DNA of 39,419 nucleotides, from positions 1-39,419 of the forward strand of contig JAFGIY010000254.1 in assembly GCA_016929335.1 (NCBI GenBank), in the 5' to 3' direction. This document shows, piece after piece, positions 29,001-35,373 of the stretch. Under the pieces are notes generated by a model. It ran no database searches and had not been told where the DNA came from. It worked only from the letters and a program-made list of their open reading frames with translations. Every line of letters starts with the position of its first letter. Within the stretch, counting starts at the first letter, position 1. Both the position numbers and the translations under genes were made by a program. This stretch comes from Acidobacteriota bacterium. Lineage in GTDB: Bacteria > Acidobacteriota > UBA6911.

Positions 29001-29439
29001 CTTTTCTCAGGCCACACTTCCATTGGATGAGGATCTTTTAGAACGTCTTTTCGGAGAAGAGGTCCGCGAGGGTGCTGTTGTGCATGCCTTGGACATCAGC
29101 GACGTCTGGAAGCACTCCTTTTCCGCCAACAGCGCCTTTAAAGTCTGGGCAGCCAAATTTACAGCCCGTCATCCCAACCTTATCGCGGTCGAGCTCTCAA
29201 ACTTCAAATGCGGGCACGACGCACCCATTTACGCCACAATCGAGAAAATCATAGAAACTTCCGGAACCCCCTATTTTGCATTCAAAGATATCGATGAAAA
29301 CAAACCGTCGGGTTCTATCAAACTCCGTATCGAAACCATCGATTACTTCTTGAAGCTATATCGTCGGGAACTGGAGGAAGGGCTAAAGCAGAAGTCAGCA
29401 TTCCGGATACGGGATAGGAAAATAAGAGTGGCAATTTAG
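26083..29439 (+). CDS. Double CoA-dehydratase activase (BcrA/BadF/HgdC-type) fused to DUF2229 domain
   Basis: A 1,118-residue protein with three parts. Residues 1-300 are one ASKHA-fold activase: phosphate loop GIDVGSTTVKAVV, then GGQDAK, and cluster cysteines Cys136 (NDKCAGGTG) and Cys175 (GKCGVFAE). Residues about 348-640 are a second activase: GVDGGSTSTKAVLL, GGQDIKL, Cys479 (TQCSAGNG) and Cys518 (YGCAIFLQ). A CRFCKNHC motif (652-659) links to a DUF2229/COG3580-type domain with Cys801 (DPCYPSK), Cys848 (NACPTT), RPYHHDP and Cys1043 (FKCGHDAP). Activases of this type use ATP to push an electron from a [4Fe-4S] cluster onto a partner. GAGGAG ends six bases before the GTG at 26083; the in-frame GTG at 26080 is too close. 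The usual C-terminal HgdB-like part is encoded by the gene upstream instead. Confidence 0.85.
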   Translation: MSAPNYRVGIDVGSTTVKAVVIDAQSDEILWKDYRRHETRQVETLLDFLQRMEAEAGITPDNCRMFMTGSGGNIMADLIGARFVQEVLAASLMVEKHCPEASAFVEIGGQDAKIVVLSRDPESDRIKKNPSMNDKCAGGTGAVIDKISKKLGIPLEEMGKLHYAGIRLHAVAGKCGVFAETDINGLQKQGIPPAELMASLFEAFVLQNLKVLARGQTLLPQVLLLGGPNAFIPGMREAFQNNILLTWNERGVQMPAGNSVQDLIFAPPNAEYYGAMGAAEFGKEEDLGVGIYRGLAQLGDLKHGRFEALGRSGHGMPALVGSQEEVEAFLKEYAPPPFVPPAFKPGDVARGFIGVDGGSTSTKAVLLSLEGEVLARAYQLSKGNPIEDTIEILEKLRNQVESQGASIEVLGAATTGYAKDTLRDVICADVALVETVAHAKSALHYYGAPDAIVDVGGQDIKLIILKDGRVKDFKLNTQCSAGNGYFLQAISEGFGYKVEQFADVAFTAREMPIFPYGCAIFLQADIASFQSQGWKPNEILAGLAAVLPKNVWLYIAKIPNLPELGNKFILQGGTQNNLAAVKAQVDFIKERFQRSENKPEIIVHKHAGEAGAIGAAFEAMTLWEQGRKTTFIGLDAVRNIKYRTTVGEETRCRFCKNHCLRTFIDIGSENGGDKRRLIVATCEKGTVEDIGAMRQIQAGLDAAREANPNLLEYAGKQIWKIRSNVKPEVPPPWNVLRRRILNKREKIRIGMPRVLAMYAYAPLFNSYFEALGILPGNIVYSDFTSEEMFRVGSKRGSIDPCYPSKLALAHVHNLLFEKHKRSPLHYIFFPMFDVLRSPLVNIRAGNACPTTALTPEVVKAAFTKETDLFARNGIVFLNPLLDLSRPDLLARQLFETWERPLGLAKAENARAVQAGHDALDKYESDIRQKSREIIDRLEEEGGVGVVLLGRPYHHDPAINLGIPEELQKRGYPVFSQATLPLDEDLLERLFGEEVREGAVVHALDISDVWKHSFSANSAFKVWAAKFTARHPNLIAVELSNFKCGHDAPIYATIEKIIETSGTPYFAFKDIDENKPSGSIKLRIETIDYFLKLYRRELEEGLKQKSAFRIRDRKIRVAI

Positions 29440-29462
29440 TACGGGATTTTTCGGGTATTCCG

Positions 29463-29471
29463 TGATAATAC
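29463..29471 (+). promoter_or_regulatory. Possible extended -10 promoter of mscL
   Basis: TGATAATAC fits an extended -10 element (TGnTAATAC) about 70 bases before mscL, in the 102-base gap after the activase gene. No convincing -35 is present. Motif match only. Confidence 0.3.
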
Positions 29472-29541
29472 ACTCCTGTATTTCAAATCCTGTTTTCCGC
29501 TTCCATATGTCTTTGCTGCATTCGCAAACGAGGAGGATACA

Positions 29542-29976
29542 ATGTTCAAGGAATTTAAAGAATTCGCAATGAAGGGAAACGTGCTGGACATGGCCGTCGG
29601 CATCATTATCGGCGCAGCCTTCGGAAAGATTGTTACTTCGTTTGTCTCCGACGTTCTGATGCCTCCCCTTGGATTGCTGCTGGGTAAAGTGGACTTCAAA
29701 GCCCTGTTCATAAATCTGTCCGGGGGAGATTTTGCCACTCTCGCAGCAGCGCAGGCTGCAAATGCCCCGACGCTCAACTACGGAGCCTTCATCCAGACCA
29801 TCATCGATTTCATTATCATAGCTTTCGCTATATACCTGGTGGTAAAGCAGGTGAACAGGCTGAAGAAAGAGCCTCCTGCAGCGGCGCCTTCGACAAAGGA
29901 TTGCCCGTTTTGCGCTTCGGCTATCCCCATTGCCGCAAAACGATGTCCACACTGCACTTCGCAGCTGGCTGCGTAG
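29542..29976 (+). CDS. mscL: Large-conductance mechanosensitive channel with C-terminal zinc ribbon
   Basis: MscL forms a pentameric inner-membrane pore that opens under extreme tension to release solutes on osmotic downshock. The N-terminal amphipathic start [19 protein letters not shown], helix 1 (about residues 14-43, [23 protein letters not shown] split by the hydrophobic gate), a periplasmic loop, and helix 2 (80-103) are all standard. The usual cytoplasmic helix bundle is shortened: after [11 protein letters not shown] the protein ends in a zinc ribbon with Cys121, Cys124, Cys135 and Cys138 (CxxC-x10-CxxC). A strong GAGGAGG ribosome site precedes the ATG. MscL with such a tail occurs in some other phyla, but what the metal site does for gating is, as far as I know, not described. 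Confidence 0.95.
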   Translation: MFKEFKEFAMKGNVLDMAVGIIIGAAFGKIVTSFVSDVLMPPLGLLLGKVDFKALFINLSGGDFATLAAAQAANAPTLNYGAFIQTIIDFIIIAFAIYLVVKQVNRLKKEPPAAAPSTKDCPFCASAIPIAAKRCPHCTSQLAA

Positions 29977-30026
29977 AGCGCTGATTCTACACCACGGATT
30001 TGGCGGATTTGACGCACATCCAATTT

Positions 30027-30084
30027 GCCGCGGATTTACACAGTTAACTCCGGCCGGGAGACCGGTTCCATGTGTATCCGCGGC
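30027..30084. terminator. Imperfect hairpin between convergent genes
   Basis: GCCGCGGATTTACACA pairs with TGTGTATCCGCGGC about 28 bases later, with a two-base bulge. It lies between the ends of mscL and the small zinc-ribbon gene, which face each other, so it can serve both transcripts. Its sequence resembles the CCACGGATTACACGGATT repeats of this window. Confidence 0.5.
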
Positions 30085-30104
30085 AGATTGTTCTGCATTG
30101 CCGG

Positions 30105-30518
30105 CTATTTCTTGAAGAGATCGAGAAAGGCTTGGCGGTGGCTATCGACCACTTTGGTGGGAGCAGCGCCGCTACCCTGCTTTTCCACAAGCACCTTGGG
30201 ATCGAATAAAGGACACACGTTGTTTGTGCTTTTATTAGCGATGCGAACTTCTATCGCTTTGGTGCATTCGTTGCGGGCTGCCGGATCAAAGTTCAGGCAA
30301 TTGCGGCATGTATGCAGGTCGGTGCCGCAATTTTTGCATTGGTCGGTAACGCGGATTTGATCCATCACCTGAATCTCGGCGGCGCAATTGTTGCAGCGCG
30401 TGATCAGATGGAACTTTGTTTCGATTCTCCCCCCCGCACCTTTTTGCCTCGGCGGCGGTTTTGGTTTTCTTTCCCGGTCGGAATCCATATATCCGGCCTG
30501 ACGATATTTTCTAGACAT
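30105..30518 (-). CDS. Small zinc-ribbon protein, function unknown
   Basis: A 137-residue soluble protein with a basic, proline-rich start (ERKPKPPPRQK) and eight cysteines: Cys42, 45, 61, 64, 71, 74, 85 and 102. The first four form a classic zinc ribbon (RCNNC then QCKNC); the next group (TCRNCLNFDP, NECTKA, VCPLFDP) looks like a second metal site. No enzyme motif is seen. The frame extends to a TTG at 30530, but TGAGGAAG precedes the ATG at 30518, which is chosen. It lies downstream of the ABC-F gene on the same strand after a 251-base gap, so cotranscription is possible. A zinc-ribbon adaptor or nucleic-acid-binding role is a guess. Confidence 0.7.
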   Translation of the reverse strand: MSRKYRQAGYMDSDRERKPKPPPRQKGAGGRIETKFHLITRCNNCAAEIQVMDQIRVTDQCKNCGTDLHTCRNCLNFDPAARNECTKAIEVRIANKSTNNVCPLFDPKVLVEKQGSGAAPTKVVDSHRQAFLDLFKK

Positions 30519-30769
30519 ATTCTTCCTCAAAAATCCGGCGGGTCTTCACAAAAAATACGGCGCCAACCGCCCGGTTCACCAATGAAAAAAGCTGCATGTT
30601 TTCAATTGGATCCATCCTGGGGAGGCCGGTTGCCAGAAGGCGGCTTATTGCGCCCAACTCGGTGAGTGTTCCTGAGATTGATTGAGCTGCCCCAAGGCTT
30701 GTGAAGGCATAGTCTACCACATGTCGGTGTTCAGGTCGAATATTTCCTGATTCCTTCGGACCCGCCCTA

Positions 30770-32728
30770 TCATGGGGCGGTTCGCGGGCTCTCGAGCTCC
30801 TCCAGTTCCGAATGCAGCATTTCCCACTGTTCCAGATACAGGCTGAGTTCCTCCTGCAAACGGTCGTGCTCCTCCATGGTGGTGCGAAAAAGCTGATGAT
30901 CGCGGTACAGCGCCTCTGAAGCAAGAAGCCTGGTCAGAACGGCAATTCTGGTTTCGTGTGTCTGTATTGTGCTCTCTACCTCTCCGATCCGTTCCTTAAC
31001 CTGCCGGATTTTATAGGGATTGACCTTCTTCCTTTTCATTCCAGGCTGAGCATCGGATGCCTCCGCCTGCGATGAAAAGGCTTCCGCCGGCGGAGTTTCG
31101 AGCCGGACAGCCTTCACTTTCTCAAGATCCGCCTTCTTGAGCAGATAGTCCTCATAATTGCCCAGATAGGATATTGCAGTCTGATCCCCGACCTCCAGAA
31201 CCTTGGTTGCCAACCCGTCCAGGAAGTATCGATCGTGGCTCACGAAAACCAGCGTCCCTTCATAGTTCCGAAGCGATTCCATCAGGATATCTTTGGATCG
31301 GATGTCCAGATGATTGGTCGGCTCATCCAGCAGCAGGCAATTGGCGGGTGAAAGGAGCAGTTTGCAGAGCACCAGCCGGCTTCTCTCACCGCCGCTGAGA
31401 ACGGAAATTGGCTTTTCGATGGCATCGCCGGAAAACAGAAAGCATCCGAGCAGCGTGCGCAGTTGAGGCACAATGTGGTTCGGAGCAACGGAATATACCT
31501 CATCCCAAACGGTCCTGGTTGAAGCAAGAAGGTCATCCTGGTCCTGAGAGAAGTAGGAAACGATAACGTTATGCCCTTCCTTGCGCTGTCCTGCAAACAG
31601 CGGGAGGCGGCCGGCAAGAATCTTCATCAGCGTCGATTTGCCTGCGCCGTTGGGGCCTACGAGCGCCACCCTCTCGCCTTTTTCGAGGATATACGTGAGG
31701 TCGCTGAAGATCGGAGTCTGATCGTAGCCGGCTGTGACGTTTGACAATTCGAGCACAATGCGCCCGGTTCGCGGGCCCTCGGGAAATTTCAGTCGTATCG
31801 GTTTGGTATCGGGCGGGATTTCAATCCGTTCCATGCGCTCGAGTTCTTTAAGGCGGCTCTGTACCTGTGCGGCTTTGGTGGCTTTGTAGCGGAACTTATC
31901 CGCAAAGGCTTTGATTCGCGCAATCTCTTTCTGTTGTGCTTCATATTCTGCAAGCAGCTGCGCCATTCTCTCCTCTCGCTGCCGGAGGAATCCGGCATAA
32001 TTCCCTTTGTAAAAATGGACGGCATGGTTCCGGATCTCCAGGATCCTCTGCACGGACGCATCCAGAAAATACCGGTCGTGAGACACCAGCACCAGTGCAT
32101 GCGGGTAATTCTGAAGATAATCCTCGAGCCAGTTTCGCGCTTCCAGATCCAGATGGTTCGTCGGTTCGTCCAGCAGCAACAGGCTCGGCTGAAGCAACAG
32201 CAGCTTTGCGAGCGCAATCCGCATCTGCCATCCGCCGCTGAAATCCTCGCAGGGGCGCTGGAAATCCTTCCGGTTGAATCCCAAGCCGAGCAGAACAGAA
32301 CCGGCTTTGGCTTCCAGCGAATATCCGTCCTTCAATCGGAACTGCTGCGAAAGGCTGGAATAGCGTTCAAGCGCTTTTTCATATTCGGGACCTTCATGCT
32401 TCATATCCGCCAGTTCATGTTCCAACCGGCCGATTTCATGCTCCATAAGCGCCAGCGATTCGAAAACCGAAAGAGCTTCTTCGAGAAGCGGGCGACCGCG
32501 CATGAAAAGACCATCCTGCGGCAGGTATCCGAACGTCAGATCTCTGGCGCCGATGACCTCGCCCTCGTCAGCCTGCAGGAGACCCGCGACCATCTTCATT
32601 AATGTCGATTTCCCCGTCCCGTTGTCTCCGACCAGGCCGATCCGGTCCCGCTCGTTTATTTGAAAATCCAGCGAGCGGAAAAGCCATTCGCCGCGAAACG
32701 CTTTGCCGAGGCTCTTGATTTGAAGCAT
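30770..32728 (-). CDS. ABC-F family ATPase (Uup/YheS-type ribosome-associated)
   Basis: Soluble protein with two ABC domains and no membrane part, the hallmark of ABC-F factors that bind the ribosomal E site and relieve stalled translation. Domain 1: Walker A GDNGTGKST (about residues 34-42), signature FSGGWQMR (about 163), Walker B LLLLDEPTNHLD (about 185). Domain 2: Walker A GPNGAGKST (about 355), signature LSGGERSR (about 442), Walker B CLLLDEPTNHLD (about 465). The charged linker between them (about 240-300) is the P-site tRNA interaction motif region, and the last 85 residues form a coiled coil as in Uup/YheS. Both catalytic glutamates are present. At 652 residues the length is normal. 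Which subgroup it belongs to cannot be settled by eye. Confidence 0.92.
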   Translation of the reverse strand: MLQIKSLGKAFRGEWLFRSLDFQINERDRIGLVGDNGTGKSTLMKMVAGLLQADEGEVIGARDLTFGYLPQDGLFMRGRPLLEEALSVFESLALMEHEIGRLEHELADMKHEGPEYEKALERYSSLSQQFRLKDGYSLEAKAGSVLLGLGFNRKDFQRPCEDFSGGWQMRIALAKLLLLQPSLLLLDEPTNHLDLEARNWLEDYLQNYPHALVLVSHDRYFLDASVQRILEIRNHAVHFYKGNYAGFLRQREERMAQLLAEYEAQQKEIARIKAFADKFRYKATKAAQVQSRLKELERMERIEIPPDTKPIRLKFPEGPRTGRIVLELSNVTAGYDQTPIFSDLTYILEKGERVALVGPNGAGKSTLMKILAGRLPLFAGQRKEGHNVIVSYFSQDQDDLLASTRTVWDEVYSVAPNHIVPQLRTLLGCFLFSGDAIEKPISVLSGGERSRLVLCKLLLSPANCLLLDEPTNHLDIRSKDILMESLRNYEGTLVFVSHDRYFLDGLATKVLEVGDQTAISYLGNYEDYLLKKADLEKVKAVRLETPPAEAFSSQAEASDAQPGMKRKKVNPYKIRQVKERIGEVESTIQTHETRIAVLTRLLASEALYRDHQLFRTTMEEHDRLQEELSLYLEQWEMLHSELEELESPRTAP

Positions 32729-32834
32729 CTTTTCTCCAAAAATGAACTATTCTAGCATTCAGCATGAGCCGTTGACAGGCCAATGGAGTTTTTGACGGAG
32801 TTCTTGGAATGGATCGGGTTATGCCGAAGAAGCC

Positions 32835-32884
32835 GCCACGGATTACACGGATTTATAATATTGAAAATCCGTGTAATCCGTGGC
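32835..32884. repeat. Perfect 20-base inverted repeat (GCCACGGATTACACGGATTT)
   Basis: Two perfect 20-base arms with a 10-base AT-rich loop form a strong hairpin in the 205-base gap between the divergent ABC-F and queC genes. It lies about 50 bases before queC. It is the intact form of the repeat type also seen at 17649 and 21182. Being between divergent genes, it is not a simple terminator. Confidence 0.75.
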
Positions 32885-32933
32885 GTTGTGCAATATTTCG
32901 GAGCATTATTCTTACACGATATATTGAGGAAAT

Positions 32934-33620
32934 ATGAAACGAGCGGTTGCGCTGGCGAGCGGCGGACTGGATTCCAGCACAATGATGGCGCTGGCCGGGA
33001 AGCAGGGATTTGATGTCTATGCATTAAGTTTCGATTATGGGCAGCGGCATCGATGCGAACTGGAAGCCGCGCGGCGTGTGGTGCATTCGCTGGGAATCAC
33101 GCACCATTTGACTGCGGCGATCGATCTGCGGATGTTCGGCGGTTCTGCGCTGACAGGAGACATCGCAGTGCCGAAGCACAGAGAGCGCGGCCGGATTTCA
33201 TCCGAGATACCGGCCACCTATGTGCCTGCACGCAATACCATATTCCTCAGTTTTGCGCTTGCCTGGTGCGAAGTACTGGGGGCGCAGGATATTTTTATCG
33301 GTGTCAATGCAATCGACTATTCGGGATATCCGGACTGCCGGCCGAAATTCCTCCAGGCGTTTGAAGAACTCGCCAATCTGGCGACCAAAGCGGGTGTCGA
33401 GGGGACCGCACATTACCGCATCCATGCACCTCTATTAAACATGAGCAAAGCGCAGATAATCAAAGCCGGGGCGGAAGCGGGCGTGGATTTTTCCCTGACT
33501 CACAGCTGCTACGATCCGGCGCCGGATGGAGCTGCATGCGGAGCATGTGATTCCTGCGTCCTTCGGCGCCGCGGATTCGAAGAGGCGGGTATTCCCGATC
33601 CAACCCGCTACAGGATTTGA
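32934..33620 (+). CDS. queC: 7-cyano-7-deazaguanine synthase
   Basis: Converts 7-carboxy-7-deazaguanine to preQ0 with ATP and ammonia, a step of queuosine tRNA modification. The N-terminal PP-loop SGGLDSST (about residues 10-17) binds ATP. The zinc site is the cysteine cluster near the C-terminus: [19 protein letters not shown], then [11 protein letters not shown]. The blocks SFDYGQRH and [16 protein letters not shown] are diagnostic. At 228 residues it is full length. It has TGAGGA just before the ATG. The DUF4416 gene follows after only three bases, so the two are cotranscribed. The other preQ0 genes (folE, queD, queE) are not in the window, and I see no preQ1 riboswitch upstream. Confidence 0.96.
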   Translation: MKRAVALASGGLDSSTMMALAGKQGFDVYALSFDYGQRHRCELEAARRVVHSLGITHHLTAAIDLRMFGGSALTGDIAVPKHRERGRISSEIPATYVPARNTIFLSFALAWCEVLGAQDIFIGVNAIDYSGYPDCRPKFLQAFEELANLATKAGVEGTAHYRIHAPLLNMSKAQIIKAGAEAGVDFSLTHSCYDPAPDGAACGACDSCVLRRRGFEEAGIPDPTRYRI

Positions 33621-33623
33621 TCT

Positions 33624-34190
33624 ATGGGAGAAATCCGCGATCCTCTTCCCGTTAAGTTGTTTGTCGGCGTGCTCACTTCGCTCGTCGACATCGCTCCCAA
33701 AGCAGAGAACCTGCTGGTCGATTTTTTCGGAGCGGTGGACCTGCGAAGCGGATTATTTCCATTCGACATGACTCGTTACTATGATAAGGAGATGGGCACT
33801 CCTATTTATCGCTATTTTCTCAGCTTTGAGCGGCTGATCGAGCCTTCAACAATCGCGGACGCAAAGATGAGAACAAATGGCTTGGAGAGAGCATTCGCTG
33901 ATGAGCGCTCGAATCCGGAGCGCCCCATTAATCTGGATCCCGGATATCTGGAGCAATCGAAGATCGTATTGGCTTCGACGAAAAACTTCTCTCATCGCAT
34001 CCTGATTTCAGGAGGAATTTATGCCGAGGTGACGCTTCACTTTCAGGAAGGAGCCTGGCATTCTTTTCCCTGGACCTTCCCTGACTATAAAACCGACCGC
34101 TATCACGCTTTCTTTACAGCCCTGAGAGATCTTTATCGAAATCAGCTCAGCCGGATGGGAGTCCGGATCCGCCGGCGTGCTGAGTCATAA
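33624..34190 (+). CDS. DUF4416 family protein
   Basis: A 188-residue soluble protein that I recognise as DUF4416, a conserved family without known function. Visible family features are the start PVKLFVGVLTS, the segment DMTRYYDKEMGTPIYRYFLSFERLI, LDPGYLEQSKIVLASTKNFSHRI, and the end FPWTFPDYKTDRYHAFF. The many conserved charged and aromatic residues suggest an enzyme or a nucleotide/RNA-binding fold, but no catalytic motif can be named. Its start lies three bases after the queC stop and its ribosome site (CAGGA) lies inside queC, so the two genes are translationally linked. This raises the possibility of a tie to tRNA modification, which is inference only. Confidence 0.82.
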   Translation: MGEIRDPLPVKLFVGVLTSLVDIAPKAENLLVDFFGAVDLRSGLFPFDMTRYYDKEMGTPIYRYFLSFERLIEPSTIADAKMRTNGLERAFADERSNPERPINLDPGYLEQSKIVLASTKNFSHRILISGGIYAEVTLHFQEGAWHSFPWTFPDYKTDRYHAFFTALRDLYRNQLSRMGVRIRRRAES

Positions 34191-34259
34191 ATCTCTTTAC
34201 ATATCATATGCCCGTGCTTGCCGCAGCCGGCCAGATCCAAGAGAAAAGGTCCGTTACCA

Positions 34260-35240
34260 ATGAACACGAATTGGACAAAGCGCCGATGCAATCACTTTCA
34301 GCTCCCGCATGAAGAGCTCCTTCCCCCGAGATCCCGGCGGAAGGATTCCCGATTTATTCATATTTCTCCACATATTTTATGGCTGAATCCGCTTGTCTTT
34401 GAGCTAAGCTCAATATGCCGGATATATCCATACACGGGCGGAGCTGAATTGGGAGCAACCTATTTATATTATTGGCGCGGCGGATTGATCGCGGGCATCA
34501 TTATTTTGGGAACTATCGTTGTGGTATTGCACGGTCCGGTCTCCCAGGATCCGGTCTATCACCAATTTGCGGATCAAAGGACGTTCCTTCACATTCCCAA
34601 TTTCTGGAATGTCGTCTCAAACATAATCTTTCTCGCCGCCGCAGTTACAGGGATCAGGGCGCTCTGTTCCGGCAAATGTCCCGGAGTAATTCCCGCGCTT
34701 CGTCATGCCTATGGAGTCTTCTTTATCGGATCCGGCCTTATTGCCTTCGGATCGGCCTATTACCATCTATCTCCAAACAATATGACATTAATCTGGGATC
34801 GCTATGCAATGACAATTGCGTTTATGGCTTTTATGGCTATTATCACCGGCGAACATATGCACCCGCGATTCGGTCGTCTTTTGCTTCTGCCGCTGCTCGC
34901 TCTCGGACTGCTTTCCGTTCTGGTCTGGAAAATAACCGACACAGGAGGGCAGGGCGATCTTCGATTCTATATCCTGATTCAATATCTGCCTTTTATCCTC
35001 ATCCCGCTCATTGTGATCCTTTATCCGTCAAGACTGAACAAGGTTTATTTCATCTGGTGCATTCTTGCCGCCTATGCCGTCGGCAAGGCGTTTGAGCTGC
35101 TTGACACTCCGATCTTTGACGCTCTTCATATCAGCGGCCACACCCTCAAGCATCTCATGGCCGCGCTCGGGATGTTTTCCCTCATCCTCGCAATCAAAAA
35201 GAGAGACCGGAGGGACAGTCACCAGTGTCCCCCTATTTGA
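34260..35240 (+). CDS. CREST-superfamily membrane protein (alkaline ceramidase-like)
   Basis: A membrane protein of about seven helices whose conserved residues fit the CREST superfamily of putative metal-dependent transmembrane hydrolases (alkaline ceramidases, PAQR receptors, Per1). Counting from the ATG at 34260: SxxxH in GSAYYHLSP (Ser165, His169), Asp180 in IWDRYAM, and HxxxH in SGHTLKHLMAALG (His294, His298). Substrate is probably an amide or ester in a lipid. The start is uncertain: a TTG at 34218, the ATG at 34260, or a TTG at 34449 with GGAG five bases before it. The last gives 263 residues, closer to the family's length, and residues before it look unlike coding sequence. The last ten residues are encoded by a dispersed repeat. 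Confidence 0.75.
   Translation: MNTNWTKRRCNHFQLPHEELLPPRSRRKDSRFIHISPHILWLNPLVFELSSICRIYPYTGGAELGATYLYYWRGGLIAGIIILGTIVVVLHGPVSQDPVYHQFADQRTFLHIPNFWNVVSNIIFLAAAVTGIRALCSGKCPGVIPALRHAYGVFFIGSGLIAFGSAYYHLSPNNMTLIWDRYAMTIAFMAFMAIITGEHMHPRFGRLLLLPLLALGLLSVLVWKITDTGGQGDLRFYILIQYLPFILIPLIVILYPSRLNKVYFIWCILAAYAVGKAFELLDTPIFDALHISGHTLKHLMAALGMFSLILAIKKRDRRDSHQCPPI
35211..35232. repeat. GGGACA...TGTCCC dyad at gene 3' end (copy 2)
   Basis: GGGACAGTCACCAGTGTCCC matches the element at 5082-5103 with few changes. Here it lies inside the end of the CREST-like gene, encoding its last residues (RDSHQCPPI), and the stop codon follows directly. It appears to have replaced or extended the original C-terminus. 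Confidence 0.6.
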
Positions 35241-35373
35241 GCGCTGCCGGAACAGGGGGCAGGCTGCTTCGTCCCGGATGTTGAAATAACGGGCTTCCGG
35301 TTTGGCTTGCATTTTTTTAAAATACTGCTCCAGCTTAGTATTTAACAACCGTACATAGAGACAGGATTTCTTC

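Noticed and set aside
30511..30924. 137-residue minus-strand frame between the zinc-ribbon and ABC-F genes
   Set aside because: Its first third is an out-of-frame part of the ABC-F gene. The remaining part in the 251-base gap has no good start or known motif; a short gene there is possible but unsupported.
32729..32933. Possible preQ1 riboswitch before queC
   Set aside because: I looked for the short preQ1-I/II patterns; the gap holds only the 20-base inverted repeat.
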